From positions 1 through 45,786 of the forward strand of contig DVHN01000035.1 in the NCBI GenBank assembly GCA_018712075.1: DNA of 45,786 nucleotides, written 5' to 3'. The position numbers were made by a program, and so were the translations under genes. Of the stretch, positions 16,480-24,618 are shown piece by piece; position 1 is the stretch's first letter, and each line of letters opens with the position of its first letter. Under the pieces are notes generated by a model. The model did not search any database. It was not told the origin of the DNA and saw nothing but the letters and a program-made list of their open reading frames with translations. The DNA is from Candidatus Fimimorpha faecalis. Its GTDB lineage: Bacteria; Bacillota; Clostridia; Lachnospirales; Lachnospiraceae.

Positions 16480-17730
16480 TTATTTACGTTCAAAATCGTT
16501 TCCCGTCAGCCCTTCTTGAGCCAGCATTGTCTTCAATACAGAAATATCTGCCGAGATATCCATTGCCATATCATCATAGAGACTGTCCATAAGATTTTCA
16601 AACGCCTCATTGATCGTATCCACAATTTGACGAATTTCACGTTTGGATGAAACAATATTGTCCGTCTGAATTGGTTCGTTTTCAAAGTTTTTATAAGCTT
16701 GAACTAGTTTTAACGTAGTAGGCATATAATAATCTAAAAACTTCGTAATTTCTGGAAGCTTTTCAGGATGTAATTCTACACAAGTGAATATCTGAGAAAT
16801 TACTTTTTCCATTCGATCCAGTTTTTCTGAAATTTCCACTTCTGGGAGTTCATCATTCACTTTTCGTATTTGATTCACATAATTTTTCCCAGTTTCTATT
16901 ACTAAATGAAGTTCCTTTTGACGTGGATTATCTTGTTCCCTCTGTTCTATCTCTTCTTCCTCTCTCAAACGTTGTTCTAATTGCTGTTTCGTTTCCAAAT
17001 AATATTGGTATGTTTTGTGATCTAAAATAAAACATTTTTCTTCTTGATCCATATGTCCTTCTGGAAACATTCCAATATTAATCATTCGTTTTAAATCTTT
17101 AACTACATAACTGTCAGATTTTTCAATTATATTTGCCAGTTCCTCAATACTGCAAACGGTCTTACTTCCGATTCTTCTCATATACTTTCTAAAGCGGGAA
17201 GATCTCATATCTAAGTAAAGTCCTCTCCCAAATAATATTATAGATGCGAGAAAGAATGGAGTAATTGCGGCTACAGTTATTGCAAAATCTCCTCCTTCAA
17301 ATTCAGAGACCAACCACATGACCCAACAAATCAACAGTGGCAAACCAAACGATCCCATACCGATTGCACCAAATACAGTCATTAAAATTCCTGGAATTCT
17401 ACCTATATTTCTAGCTGGAACACTATATTGACCATAAGGGTATTGTTTTTCTATTTCCTGTTCTTGATTTTTTCTATCTGAATAAGAATAACTACTTTCC
17501 CCTGTTTGCGACTGATTTTGAGCAGAACTATTTACTTCTCTATAATCTCTGTATTCATAGTCCGCTGTTTCCTCATTTTTTGTCTTAATATTCAGACTCT
17601 TTTTCACCTCATTAATCGCAGTTCCTATTGTTCCAGAAATATCTTCATTTAGTTTTTTATAATCTACCGACTCGATTGCTTTTTGGACTTGTTCCATTAA
17701 ATTACCTAAGTCCAAATCATACTTACTCAT
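16480..17730 (-). CDS. xpaC: XpaC family membrane protein
   Basis: A 416-residue protein of the family named for 5-bromo-4-chloroindolyl phosphate hydrolysis. The N-terminus is hydrophilic with a Ser/Gln/Tyr-rich linker (about 45-100). Two hydrophobic segments lie at about 110-172, followed by a winged-helix-like region (EELANIIEKSDSYVVKDLKRMI) and the XpaC domain with coiled-coil character. Its real activity is not established. First gene of xpaC-telA, with a good promoter and a palindrome over the start site. Confidence 0.85.
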   Translation of the reverse strand: MSKYDLDLGNLMEQVQKAIESVDYKKLNEDISGTIGTAINEVKKSLNIKTKNEETADYEYRDYREVNSSAQNQSQTGESSYSYSDRKNQEQEIEKQYPYGQYSVPARNIGRIPGILMTVFGAIGMGSFGLPLLICWVMWLVSEFEGGDFAITVAAITPFFLASIILFGRGLYLDMRSSRFRKYMRRIGSKTVCSIEELANIIEKSDSYVVKDLKRMINIGMFPEGHMDQEEKCFILDHKTYQYYLETKQQLEQRLREEEEIEQREQDNPRQKELHLVIETGKNYVNQIRKVNDELPEVEISEKLDRMEKVISQIFTCVELHPEKLPEITKFLDYYMPTTLKLVQAYKNFENEPIQTDNIVSSKREIRQIVDTINEAFENLMDSLYDDMAMDISADISVLKTMLAQEGLTGNDFERK

Positions 17731-17755
17731 CTAAAATCCTCCATATTATCTTTCC

Positions 17756-17773
17756 AAAACAGATATCTGTTTT
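17756..17773. promoter_or_regulatory. 18-bp palindrome at the xpaC transcription start (operator candidate)
   Basis: AAAACAGAT and its exact complement form a perfect 18-nt palindrome immediately downstream of the -10 box, covering the predicted start site. This is a normal position for a repressor. No regulator gene is adjacent. Confidence 0.45.
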
Positions 17774-17802
17774 ATTATAATACAGAATTCCATTCGAGAC
17801 AA
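17774..17802 (-). promoter_or_regulatory. Promoter of xpaC-telA
   Basis: TTGTCT (17797-17802), 17-nt spacer and TATAAT (17774-17779) on the minus strand, about 40 nt upstream of xpaC. Confidence 0.7.
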
Positions 17803-17895
17803 TATGTTTCTTTTGTTTTCGTATGGAAATCCAAAATATAGACAGTTATAAAAAACAGAAAGAATTTATATTTAAGTCATTTTATTATCATAATT

Positions 17896-17956
17896 AAAAA
17901 TGAGCAATATAAGGAAAACCAATGCTCTGAAGATAATCTTCCTTATACTACTCATT
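17896..17956 (-). terminator. Terminator of manA
   Basis: On the minus strand ATGAG plus TATAAGGAA pairs with TTCCTTATA plus CTCAT around a short mismatch. The 20-nt loop contains a small GAAGA/TCTTC stem. A T-run (TTTTTAATT) follows. It ends the mannoside locus. Confidence 0.75.
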
Positions 17957-17979
17957 CCTTTTGTTTCATTATATTACAA

Positions 17980-18912
17980 TTACGGTTCCGAACAAATAAT
18001 ACTTAAATCTCCTTTAAATTCACACGCTCCATATTGGTTTGGAATAATAAAATGTTGACCTTTTTTCAAAGGAATTCCATTTACACTTCCCTCTCCCTCC
18101 AGAACACTTACATTTGTGAAATATCCTTTAAACTCATTGTTCCATGTTCCATGAATATCATATTTATCTACAGAATAATATGGACATGTTACAAAATGCG
18201 TTTTTGTTACTTCTTCCATTTCTGTAACTTGAATATCTGTATTATTTGCTTCAAATGGGGCCTTAATTGTATCAATACTTTGCTGTACATGTAATTCACG
18301 AGGTTTTCCATTTGACAAACGGTCATAATCATAAACTCGATAAGTAATATCGCTATTTTGCTGCGTTTCTAAAATCAATGTGCCTCCCTTGATTGCATGG
18401 AGACATCCTGGATTAATTTGGAAAAAATCTCCCTTTTTGATTGGTATTTCCCTTATAAATTCTTTCCAACGTTTTCCTCGGATCATTTCTTCCATTTCTT
18501 CATGATTCTTCGCATTATGCCCAATTACAATTGTAGCATTTTCATCACAGTCTAAAATATACCAACATTCTGTTTTTCCAAGAGAACCATTTTCATGTAC
18601 TTTCGCATATTCATCATCTGGATGAACTTGAATACTTAAATCTGCTTTTGCATCAATAATTTTAATTAAAAGCGGGTATCTGTCACTATCATAATTACCA
18701 AATAATTGCCTTTGCTCTGTCCAAAGCTCACTTAATTTCTTTCCTGCAAAAATTCCATTTTCTATTACACAATCCCCATTTGGATGTGCACTAATTGCCC
18801 AACATTCACCAGTATCATCTCCTGGAATATCATATCCGTATTCGCTGCGCATACGATTTCCTCCCCAGATCATTTGTTTAAATACTGGCTTTAAAAATAA
18901 TAATTCACTCAT
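17980..18912 (-). CDS. manA: Mannose-6-phosphate isomerase, class I
   Basis: A 310-residue zinc cupin that interconverts mannose-6-phosphate and fructose-6-phosphate. Zinc-site motifs include SIQVHPDDEYA, GKTECWYIL and GCLHAIKGGT, and the C-terminal cupin half is short, as in Firmicute enzymes. It sits downstream of the mannoside transporter genes, separated from them by a strong hairpin, with its own weak promoter. It supplies the last step for mannose released by the GH38 and GH125 enzymes. A mannose kinase is not in the window. Confidence 0.94.
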   Translation of the reverse strand: MSELLFLKPVFKQMIWGGNRMRSEYGYDIPGDDTGECWAISAHPNGDCVIENGIFAGKKLSELWTEQRQLFGNYDSDRYPLLIKIIDAKADLSIQVHPDDEYAKVHENGSLGKTECWYILDCDENATIVIGHNAKNHEEMEEMIRGKRWKEFIREIPIKKGDFFQINPGCLHAIKGGTLILETQQNSDITYRVYDYDRLSNGKPRELHVQQSIDTIKAPFEANNTDIQVTEMEEVTKTHFVTCPYYSVDKYDIHGTWNNEFKGYFTNVSVLEGEGSVNGIPLKKGQHFIIPNQYGACEFKGDLSIICSEP

Positions 18913-18975
18913 TGATTTTTCCTTCCTTTTCTGGTATTTTATACCCTTACACTAGAACTTCTTACAACTATCTTT

Positions 18976-18981
18976 ATTATA
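18976..18981 (-). promoter_or_regulatory. -10 element upstream of manA
   Basis: A perfect TATAAT on the minus strand, 64 nt before manA. The -35 position (TTTTCA at 17 nt) is poor, so the promoter is weak, activated, or backed up by readthrough. Confidence 0.4.
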
Positions 18982-19044
18982 CTACAAAAAGTTTCAAATG
19001 AAAACAAAAAGGCTTGCTACTAAAGATTCTTTTTTATATGCTGA

Positions 19045-19082
19045 TAACAAATTTCGCAGGGAATAATCCCTGCGAAATTTGT
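19045..19082 (-). terminator. Strong hairpin after the binding-protein gene
   Basis: A perfect 16-bp stem (AACAAATTTCGCAGGG and its complement) with a 6-nt loop. The T-content after the stem is low on both strands, so it may be a partial terminator or mRNA-end stabiliser between the transporter operon and manA. Confidence 0.65.
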
Positions 19083-19113
19083 TTCAAAGGATAATACTGT
19101 AACAGTATATTTC

Positions 19114-20721
19114 TTATTCTTCCTCTGTTTCCTTTTCTGTCTCTTTCTCTGTTTCCTTTTCTTCGTCCTTTGTATCTTCTGTTTCTTTCTTATCGCTATC
19201 TTCGTCTCTTGTTTCTTTCCACTCGTCGATCTGCTTCTGCATTTCTTCGATAACCTTATCAATACCAGCAGCTTCTAACTTAGTATTTAAGTTTTCAAGT
19301 GTTTCTTCTGGATCTACACTACCAGTAAATAAGCTTGCTGCAAACTCACTCTTTACATTACCAAAACCAGAAACTTCTGTAGAAACATTTGTAGGGTCAA
19401 AGTCGAATCCCCAGCTTGGTGCATCAACTGCTTCTGCGTTAAATTCTCTAAATACTTCCCATTTATCTACAGGGTCAGTAGACATTACATAAGTATTGAA
19501 TAATCCACCAATGCCCCAGTAAGTTACAGAATAATTTTCTCTCTGATCAGTAAATTCAACCTTGAAGTCAGCATCATAAATGCCTTCTGCCTCTTCTTTT
19601 TCTTCATCTGTAAGTTCTAATTTTTCCCAATGTGTTCCTTCAATACCGTAGTTTAATAAGTTTCTTAAATATGCATCTGTATTAACTAAGTTTAATAACT
19701 CTACACATTTTTCTGGATGCTCTGTTCTAGCATTGATTGCTGTTAATGCACCACGAGCAGATGTATTTGTTACCTGTGCATCCATAATTTCGGATGTTAC
19801 TACTTCGTAACCTAAATCCTTAGACCATGTTGTCTCTGCGTAAGGCTGTCCATCACCCTTTGTTACGAAACGTTTTACACTCTTATCATCAGATGCTGTA
19901 GCAGCTTCCATGTTAATGTATCCAGCTTCATAATATTTACGCATTGTTTCTACGGTTTCTTTTAATTTTTCTGTTTCAAATAAGTTCTTAACTGTTAATG
20001 TTTCATCTCCAAATTCAATACCAACTGGATCAGCAATTAAGTCCATATAAATCGGCACGGAGAAGTCTTTTGTTAAATATAATGGTACATAATCTGGTTC
20101 CTTTTCTTTGATCAGTTTTAAGTAAGGTTCCAGATCTTCCAAATCATGGATATCTTCGTATGGAATATCATACTTATCTACTAATTCTTTTGTAAATACC
20201 CACATTGGCATAGATGCAATTTCTTTTTCACTTGGCACACCATAAGTAACGCCATTTACTTTAGCAGCTTCCCAGAATCTCTCATCAATGCTTTCATACA
20301 TTTCTTTTCCATATTCTGGTAATAAATCGTCTAATGCAAGGAAGGAATTCTTTCTTGCGTTCTGCAAATAATCATTTGCCCAAGAACAGGAGAAACATAA
20401 ATCATAATCATCACCTGCATTAATAGTAACCTGTAACTTCTGAGAATAATCACCAAATCCAACAAAAACTGGATTGATTGTAACACCAATCTTTTCAGCG
20501 GTGTACTCATTTACCTTCTCAAATACTAAATCCTTGTCGCTTGGTTCATCACCAATCAAATACCACTTTAATTCTACTACTTCTTCACTGTCGCCGCTTC
20601 CGCCTGCCTTACTGTTATCTGCAGTATCATCGCTTCCGCCGCCGCATCCAGCTAATGTGGATACACCAAGTGCAGCTGCCATTGAGAAAACAGCCATTTT
20701 CTTCAATACATGAAACTTCAT
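19114..20721 (-). CDS. Sugar-binding lipoprotein of the LplA type, with an acidic tail
   Basis: A 535-residue extracellular solute-binding protein. The signal peptide ends in TLAGC, so it is a lipoprotein, followed by a GGGSDD-rich linker. The LplA/YtcQ-like body has the DKDLVFEKVNEYTAEKIGV opening and NAGDDYDLCF motif. Context predicts alpha-manno-oligosaccharides as ligand. The last 35 or so residues are a low-complexity Glu/Lys/Thr tail with repeated KETE, absent from typical family members. It is third in lplB-lplC-SBP order, after a hairpin, which probably allows higher expression than the permeases. Confidence 0.92.
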   Translation of the reverse strand: MKFHVLKKMAVFSMAAALGVSTLAGCGGGSDDTADNSKAGGSGDSEEVVELKWYLIGDEPSDKDLVFEKVNEYTAEKIGVTINPVFVGFGDYSQKLQVTINAGDDYDLCFSCSWANDYLQNARKNSFLALDDLLPEYGKEMYESIDERFWEAAKVNGVTYGVPSEKEIASMPMWVFTKELVDKYDIPYEDIHDLEDLEPYLKLIKEKEPDYVPLYLTKDFSVPIYMDLIADPVGIEFGDETLTVKNLFETEKLKETVETMRKYYEAGYINMEAATASDDKSVKRFVTKGDGQPYAETTWSKDLGYEVVTSEIMDAQVTNTSARGALTAINARTEHPEKCVELLNLVNTDAYLRNLLNYGIEGTHWEKLELTDEEKEEAEGIYDADFKVEFTDQRENYSVTYWGIGGLFNTYVMSTDPVDKWEVFREFNAEAVDAPSWGFDFDPTNVSTEVSGFGNVKSEFAASLFTGSVDPEETLENLNTKLEAAGIDKVIEEMQKQIDEWKETRDEDSDKKETEDTKDEEKETEKETEKETEEE

Positions 20722-20765
20722 AATAATCCTCCTTTTAATTAGCCTTATACCAATCTAATATTATA

Positions 20766-20794
20766 ACGGTAAAGCCGCACATTGCGGCCACCGT
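20766..20794 (-). repeat. Intercistronic hairpin before the binding-protein gene
   Basis: ACGGT (20766-20770) and GCCGC (20774-20778) pair with ACCGT (20790-20794) and GCGGC (20784-20788) around a 5-nt loop. It lies between lplC and the binding-protein gene and may act as an RNA processing or stability element. Confidence 0.65.
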
Positions 20795-20821
20795 ATATAA
20801 CCATCATTCTGCTGCGAAACA

Positions 20822-21769
20822 TCAACCCTTTACAGCACCAACTGTTAAACCATTGACAAAATATCTCTGGAAGAATGGATAAGCAACTAAGATAGGCAAT
20901 GTAGAGATAACAACAATTGCCATTCTCAAACTTTCTTCTGGCATATCTTGTACAGACAGACCAAGCTTAAGACCTTCACTCTTCAAGAACTGCATATTAC
21001 TTTCAATTGACATCAGCAAACTCTGTAATGGTTTTAAAGAACTTTCTTCAATATAAAGTAATGCATTAAACCAGTCATTCCAGTAACCCAATGTTAAGAA
21101 CAATGCGATTGTTGCAAAACCTGGCAGAGACATTGGAATAACGATTTGGAAAAATAGTCTCCATTCAGAAGCGCCATCAATCTTCGCAGATTCTACTACT
21201 GCATCTGGAATACTTGTATTAAAGAATGTTCGAAGTACAATAATATTAAACGAGTTCATTGCCATAGGCAAAATCAATGCCCATAATGTATTTGTTAAAT
21301 GTAACAAACGAGCAATAATCATGTAAGTAGCAACCATACCACCACCAAACATCATTGGGATGGTAATTACAATTGTAAAGAATTTACGATATGCATATGT
21401 TTTTCTGGACAATGCATATGCGTATGTACCAATTAACAAAACTCCGATGATTGTACCAACTACTGTTATTGTAATTGTAACTCCATAGCTTCGGATAATA
21501 TCACTTCCTGCTTTAATAATATAGCTGTAGGAAGATACACTAAATTCTTTTGGAATAAAGCTATATCCATATGTTCTTAATGCCTGTTCATTAGTTAATG
21601 AAATCGCAATTACAAAGACAAATGGAACAACTGCTAAAAATGCTAAAAATGCTAAAATAATATTAAATATCACATTTGTGGCAGGTTTTATTTTATTATA
21701 CTTACACTGTTCCGCTTCAATTTTATCAATTTTCTTTTGTCTGGCTTTTTCTTTCATCTTTTCAAACAT
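20822..21769 (-). CDS. lplC: Sugar ABC transporter permease, LplC type
   Basis: A 315-residue permease of the CUT1 family. It has a basic N-terminus, six predicted helices beginning with VIFNIILAFLAFLAVVPFVF, and the EAA loop (ESAKIDGASEWRLFFQIVIP). The C-terminal FVNGLTVGAVKG is typical of LplC/YtcP proteins. Pairs with LplB. No ATPase gene is in the locus, so a shared MsmK/UgpC-type ATPase elsewhere is expected, as is usual for this family. Binding site GAGGAGGA. Confidence 0.93.
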   Translation of the reverse strand: MFEKMKEKARQKKIDKIEAEQCKYNKIKPATNVIFNIILAFLAFLAVVPFVFVIAISLTNEQALRTYGYSFIPKEFSVSSYSYIIKAGSDIIRSYGVTITITVVGTIIGVLLIGTYAYALSRKTYAYRKFFTIVITIPMMFGGGMVATYMIIARLLHLTNTLWALILPMAMNSFNIIVLRTFFNTSIPDAVVESAKIDGASEWRLFFQIVIPMSLPGFATIALFLTLGYWNDWFNALLYIEESSLKPLQSLLMSIESNMQFLKSEGLKLGLSVQDMPEESLRMAIVVISTLPILVAYPFFQRYFVNGLTVGAVKG

Positions 21770-21786
21770 TTTCCATTCCTCCTCAA

Positions 21787-22737
21787 TTAGAACAATGTAT
21801 TTTCATTGTCAATCTTAGCCGCAACTTTATTTGCAATCATAATTAAGGCGAATCCAACTACTGACTGGAAGAATGCCGCAGCGGAACTCATACCAATCTC
21901 ACTACTTTGCATTAATGCACGGTAAATATAAGTATCCAATACATTCGTTACAGGGTACAATGGACCTGAATCTCTTGGCAGCTGATAGAACAAACCAAAG
22001 TCAGAACGAATAATACCACCAACTGACATAATGAATAAGATTGTAATAACTGGTCGAAGCAATGGCACTGTAATATATTTTACCTGCTGCCACTTGGTTG
22101 CACCATCCAGCATTGCCGCTTCATAAAATGTCTGATCAATACCACAAATAGAAGCTAAGTAAACAACGGTATTATAACCGACACCTTTCCACTGGCTCAT
22201 AAAAATGATAATAAATGGCCAATAATCTTTTTCTGTGTACCAGGAAATATTTTTTCCAAGAATATTATTTACCAAACCTTTGGATGGATCTAAGAATGCA
22301 TACAAACAATAACTTACAACAACCCATGAAAGGAAGTATGGTAAGAACATCATACTTTGGTAAACCTTAACTGCTCCATGATTTCTCAATTCATTCAGCA
22401 GCATTGCTACAGTAATTGGAAGAACAATACCTAAAATAATGAACAGAAGATTATATCCGATTGTATTACAGAAGATAATCCACATATCACCGCTCTTAAA
22501 TAGGAATTCAAAGTTCTTAAAACCTACAAACTTACTGTGCAATACACTTAGTAAAAAGTTTTTCTCTGGACGATACTCCTGAAATGCAATCAAGATACCA
22601 AACATTGGTAAATATGCAAAAATCAGAAACCAGATTCCTCCTGGAAGACTCAACAGCAACAGTTCCTTGTTTGCCTTAAATCGACTCCATGCTGTGACTC
22701 TTTTTTGTGGAAGTGCACTATTATTACTCTCCTTCAC
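21787..22737 (-). CDS. lplB: Sugar ABC transporter permease, LplB type (GTG start)
   Basis: A 316-residue CUT1 permease with the LLLLSLPGGIWFLIFAYLPMFGILIAF first helix region, six predicted helices and the EAA loop (EAAMLDGATKWQQVKYITVP). First gene of the transporter operon. It starts at GTG (22737) after two AGGAG-like sites in a leader of about 165 nt. It lies directly downstream of yesM-yesN, which probably control it. Confidence 0.92.
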   Translation of the reverse strand: MKESNNSALPQKRVTAWSRFKANKELLLLSLPGGIWFLIFAYLPMFGILIAFQEYRPEKNFLLSVLHSKFVGFKNFEFLFKSGDMWIIFCNTIGYNLLFIILGIVLPITVAMLLNELRNHGAVKVYQSMMFLPYFLSWVVVSYCLYAFLDPSKGLVNNILGKNISWYTEKDYWPFIIIFMSQWKGVGYNTVVYLASICGIDQTFYEAAMLDGATKWQQVKYITVPLLRPVITILFIMSVGGIIRSDFGLFYQLPRDSGPLYPVTNVLDTYIYRALMQSSEIGMSSAAAFFQSVVGFALIMIANKVAAKIDNENTLF

Positions 22738-22808
22738 TTTCTCCTAACCTCCTTTTCGGTGTTTTTCCGAAATTTTCCGACAACCTTTGAGACGACCCTA
22801 TCTTTTTT

Positions 22809-22835
22809 AGATATAATGTCTTATATCTTTTTTTT
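22809..22835 (+). terminator. Hairpin with plus-strand T-run inside the lplB leader
   Basis: AGATATAA (22809-22816) pairs with TTATATCT (22821-22828) over a TGTC loop, followed on the plus strand by eight Ts. On the sense strand of lplB it is only a weak AU stem flanked by As. Confidence 0.45.
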
Positions 22836-22902
22836 GATTTTTGCCTCCATCGTGCATAAAGCCTATTGGAAAATTTCAAAAGCACCTCTTGTTTGTGACT
22901 TT

Positions 22903-22911
22903 ATTATACCA
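22903..22911 (-). promoter_or_regulatory. Extended -10 promoter of lplBC-SBP
   Basis: On the minus strand TGG precedes a perfect TATAAT (22903-22908). No -35 hexamer is recognisable 16-18 nt upstream (TATCCT/TCCTTT). This structure suits activator-dependent transcription by the adjacent YesN-type regulator. Confidence 0.6.
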
Positions 22912-23082
22912 CATCAAAAATGCAAAGGATAGTTGAAGAATTTTAGTTTTAATGTACATATTTCAGTTTTATTGAAAAAATTTTTCCATTTATTTTTCTC
23001 ACTATTTACTTATTCTTCATTTTGAAACAGTAATTTAATCATGCAATATGCATAAATTCTCAAAAAACTGGACTTTTTTCAT

Positions 23083-24618
23083 TTAGTACTTTTTCATATC
23101 TCTTAAAGATGCAGGTGAAACTCCATAACACTGTTTAAACTTTCGGTAGAAGTAGCTTGTATCAGGATATCCAACTTCACGTGCAATATCATTAATTCTC
23201 ATATTGGTATTTAAAATCAACTCCCTGGCTTTTCCATTTTTTACATTGCTCAAATGTTGAGAAAAGGAACAACCTACTTCTCTTTGGAACAATTGTCCCA
23301 GATAAGACGTGTTAATGCGGTATTTATGTGCAAGTGTCTTCAGACTCATCTCTTCTTTATAATTATGACTTACTTCACTTAACACTTGACGAATGACTGG
23401 AGTATACTGTTTATTTCTATCTTCATGAATCAAATCAATAATCTCTATAATTTCCGCTGTAAACATTGCTTTGATTCCTGAAATATCTTCTGCCTTATAT
23501 AATTCGTCCATTACTTCTGATACACTTTTCAGTGCCTTGCCATTCTCTTTTCTCGTCAATTTATACTCATCAATAATTTCTTGGAAAATTAACGAAATTT
23601 TAAAGGAAATTCTATAAATATCATTAATCGAAACTTCTCCTTGGTTGGCATTATTAATAAAAAGATCTTCCAAATAGTCCGAAGCTCCTTCTTTATCCTT
23701 CCCTAAAATCATCTTATGAAATTTTTCTGCATCTACTACAATATCTTTGGACTGTCTTTTTGTAACAAAATCTTCGTCCACACATGCGCCATATCCTAAA
23801 ATAATTCGATATTTTTCTAAGCGTCGAATTGTCCGAAATACCTCTGGCATTTGCATATAATCCGTAAACGTTTCCCCAATTGATACAAAAGTTAAAATAT
23901 TAAAATAACTCTCTACTTCATTTTGTATCCTCTGAAATGTTTCACGCAAACTTTCTTTCTCTGATACATCAATTAACAGTAACAAATCTTCCAAATCACT
24001 ACAAAATGCCTGCAATCGTTCTTCCTGGAATTTTTTTTCAATATAGGAGATAATATCATCCATCATTACGTCCATATTGGCTGAAAATCGAATCTGCATC
24101 TTCGCTGCTGCACGCTTGCCATGAATTTCTTTAAACTTCATCTCTTCAATTAATTCTTCTTCCTCTTCTTGTGTCATTTTTCCAGTAAGAAAGAATTCCA
24201 ATTTCGTACCTCGGCTTACGTTACTCTTCGATTTTGCGTCGATTTCCCCCAACCGTTCTAACGCTCGCTGCAACACTTTCGTTAATTCTTCGTCATCAAT
24301 TGGCTTTAATATATAATCATCTACTCCCATGCTGATTGCACGTCGTGCATATTCAAATTCGTCATAGCCACTAATAATAATAATTCGAACCCGAGTATCC
24401 TTTTCACGAATCTGTTGAATCAACTCTAACCCATCCATAATTGGCATTGTAATATCTGTGATAATAATATCTACCGCTTCTTCTTCCCATTTTTTTAAAG
24501 CTTCCTGCCCATTTACGGCTAAATGAGTTACTTGAATTCCAAATGATTCCCAATCAATCAAATTTGCAATTCCTTCCAAAATAAATTCTTCATCTTCCGC
24601 AATCATTACCTTATACAT
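23083..24618 (-). CDS. AraC-type response regulator, YesN family
   Basis: A 511-residue regulator with an N-terminal receiver domain (acidic EDE at 8-10, phosphoacceptor Asp55 in ITDITMP, and the conserved lysine in YILKPIDDEE), a long middle region, and a C-terminal AraC helix-turn-helix pair (MSLKTLAHKYRINTSYLGQLF and INDIAREVGYPDTSYFYRKF). The ATG at 24618 follows AGGAGAGGAG and overlaps the end of the kinase gene by 8 nt. An ATG at 24672 lies deep in the kinase gene and is rejected. It probably activates the lplB promoter in response to an extracellular mannoside signal. Confidence 0.93.
   Translation of the reverse strand: MYKVMIAEDEEFILEGIANLIDWESFGIQVTHLAVNGQEALKKWEEEAVDIIITDITMPIMDGLELIQQIREKDTRVRIIIISGYDEFEYARRAISMGVDDYILKPIDDEELTKVLQRALERLGEIDAKSKSNVSRGTKLEFFLTGKMTQEEEEELIEEMKFKEIHGKRAAAKMQIRFSANMDVMMDDIISYIEKKFQEERLQAFCSDLEDLLLLIDVSEKESLRETFQRIQNEVESYFNILTFVSIGETFTDYMQMPEVFRTIRRLEKYRIILGYGACVDEDFVTKRQSKDIVVDAEKFHKMILGKDKEGASDYLEDLFINNANQGEVSINDIYRISFKISLIFQEIIDEYKLTRKENGKALKSVSEVMDELYKAEDISGIKAMFTAEIIEIIDLIHEDRNKQYTPVIRQVLSEVSHNYKEEMSLKTLAHKYRINTSYLGQLFQREVGCSFSQHLSNVKNGKARELILNTNMRINDIAREVGYPDTSYFYRKFKQCYGVSPASLRDMKKY

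Larger units (their letters stand above)
22738..23082. other. 345-bp gap between yesN and lplB
   Basis: It holds the lplB promoter (extended -10), a long leader with a hairpin and three TCGGAAAA-like repeats (22755-22782) just before the ribosome binding site, and, nearer yesN, an AT-rich stretch with a small ATGCAATATGCAT palindrome (23041-23053). No clear terminator for yesN is seen. Confidence 0.55.

Noticed and set aside
19020-19262. 80-codon Lys/Arg-rich frame at the end of the binding-protein gene
   Set aside because: It is the second frame of the purine-rich repeat coding for the KETE tail and has no independent evidence.
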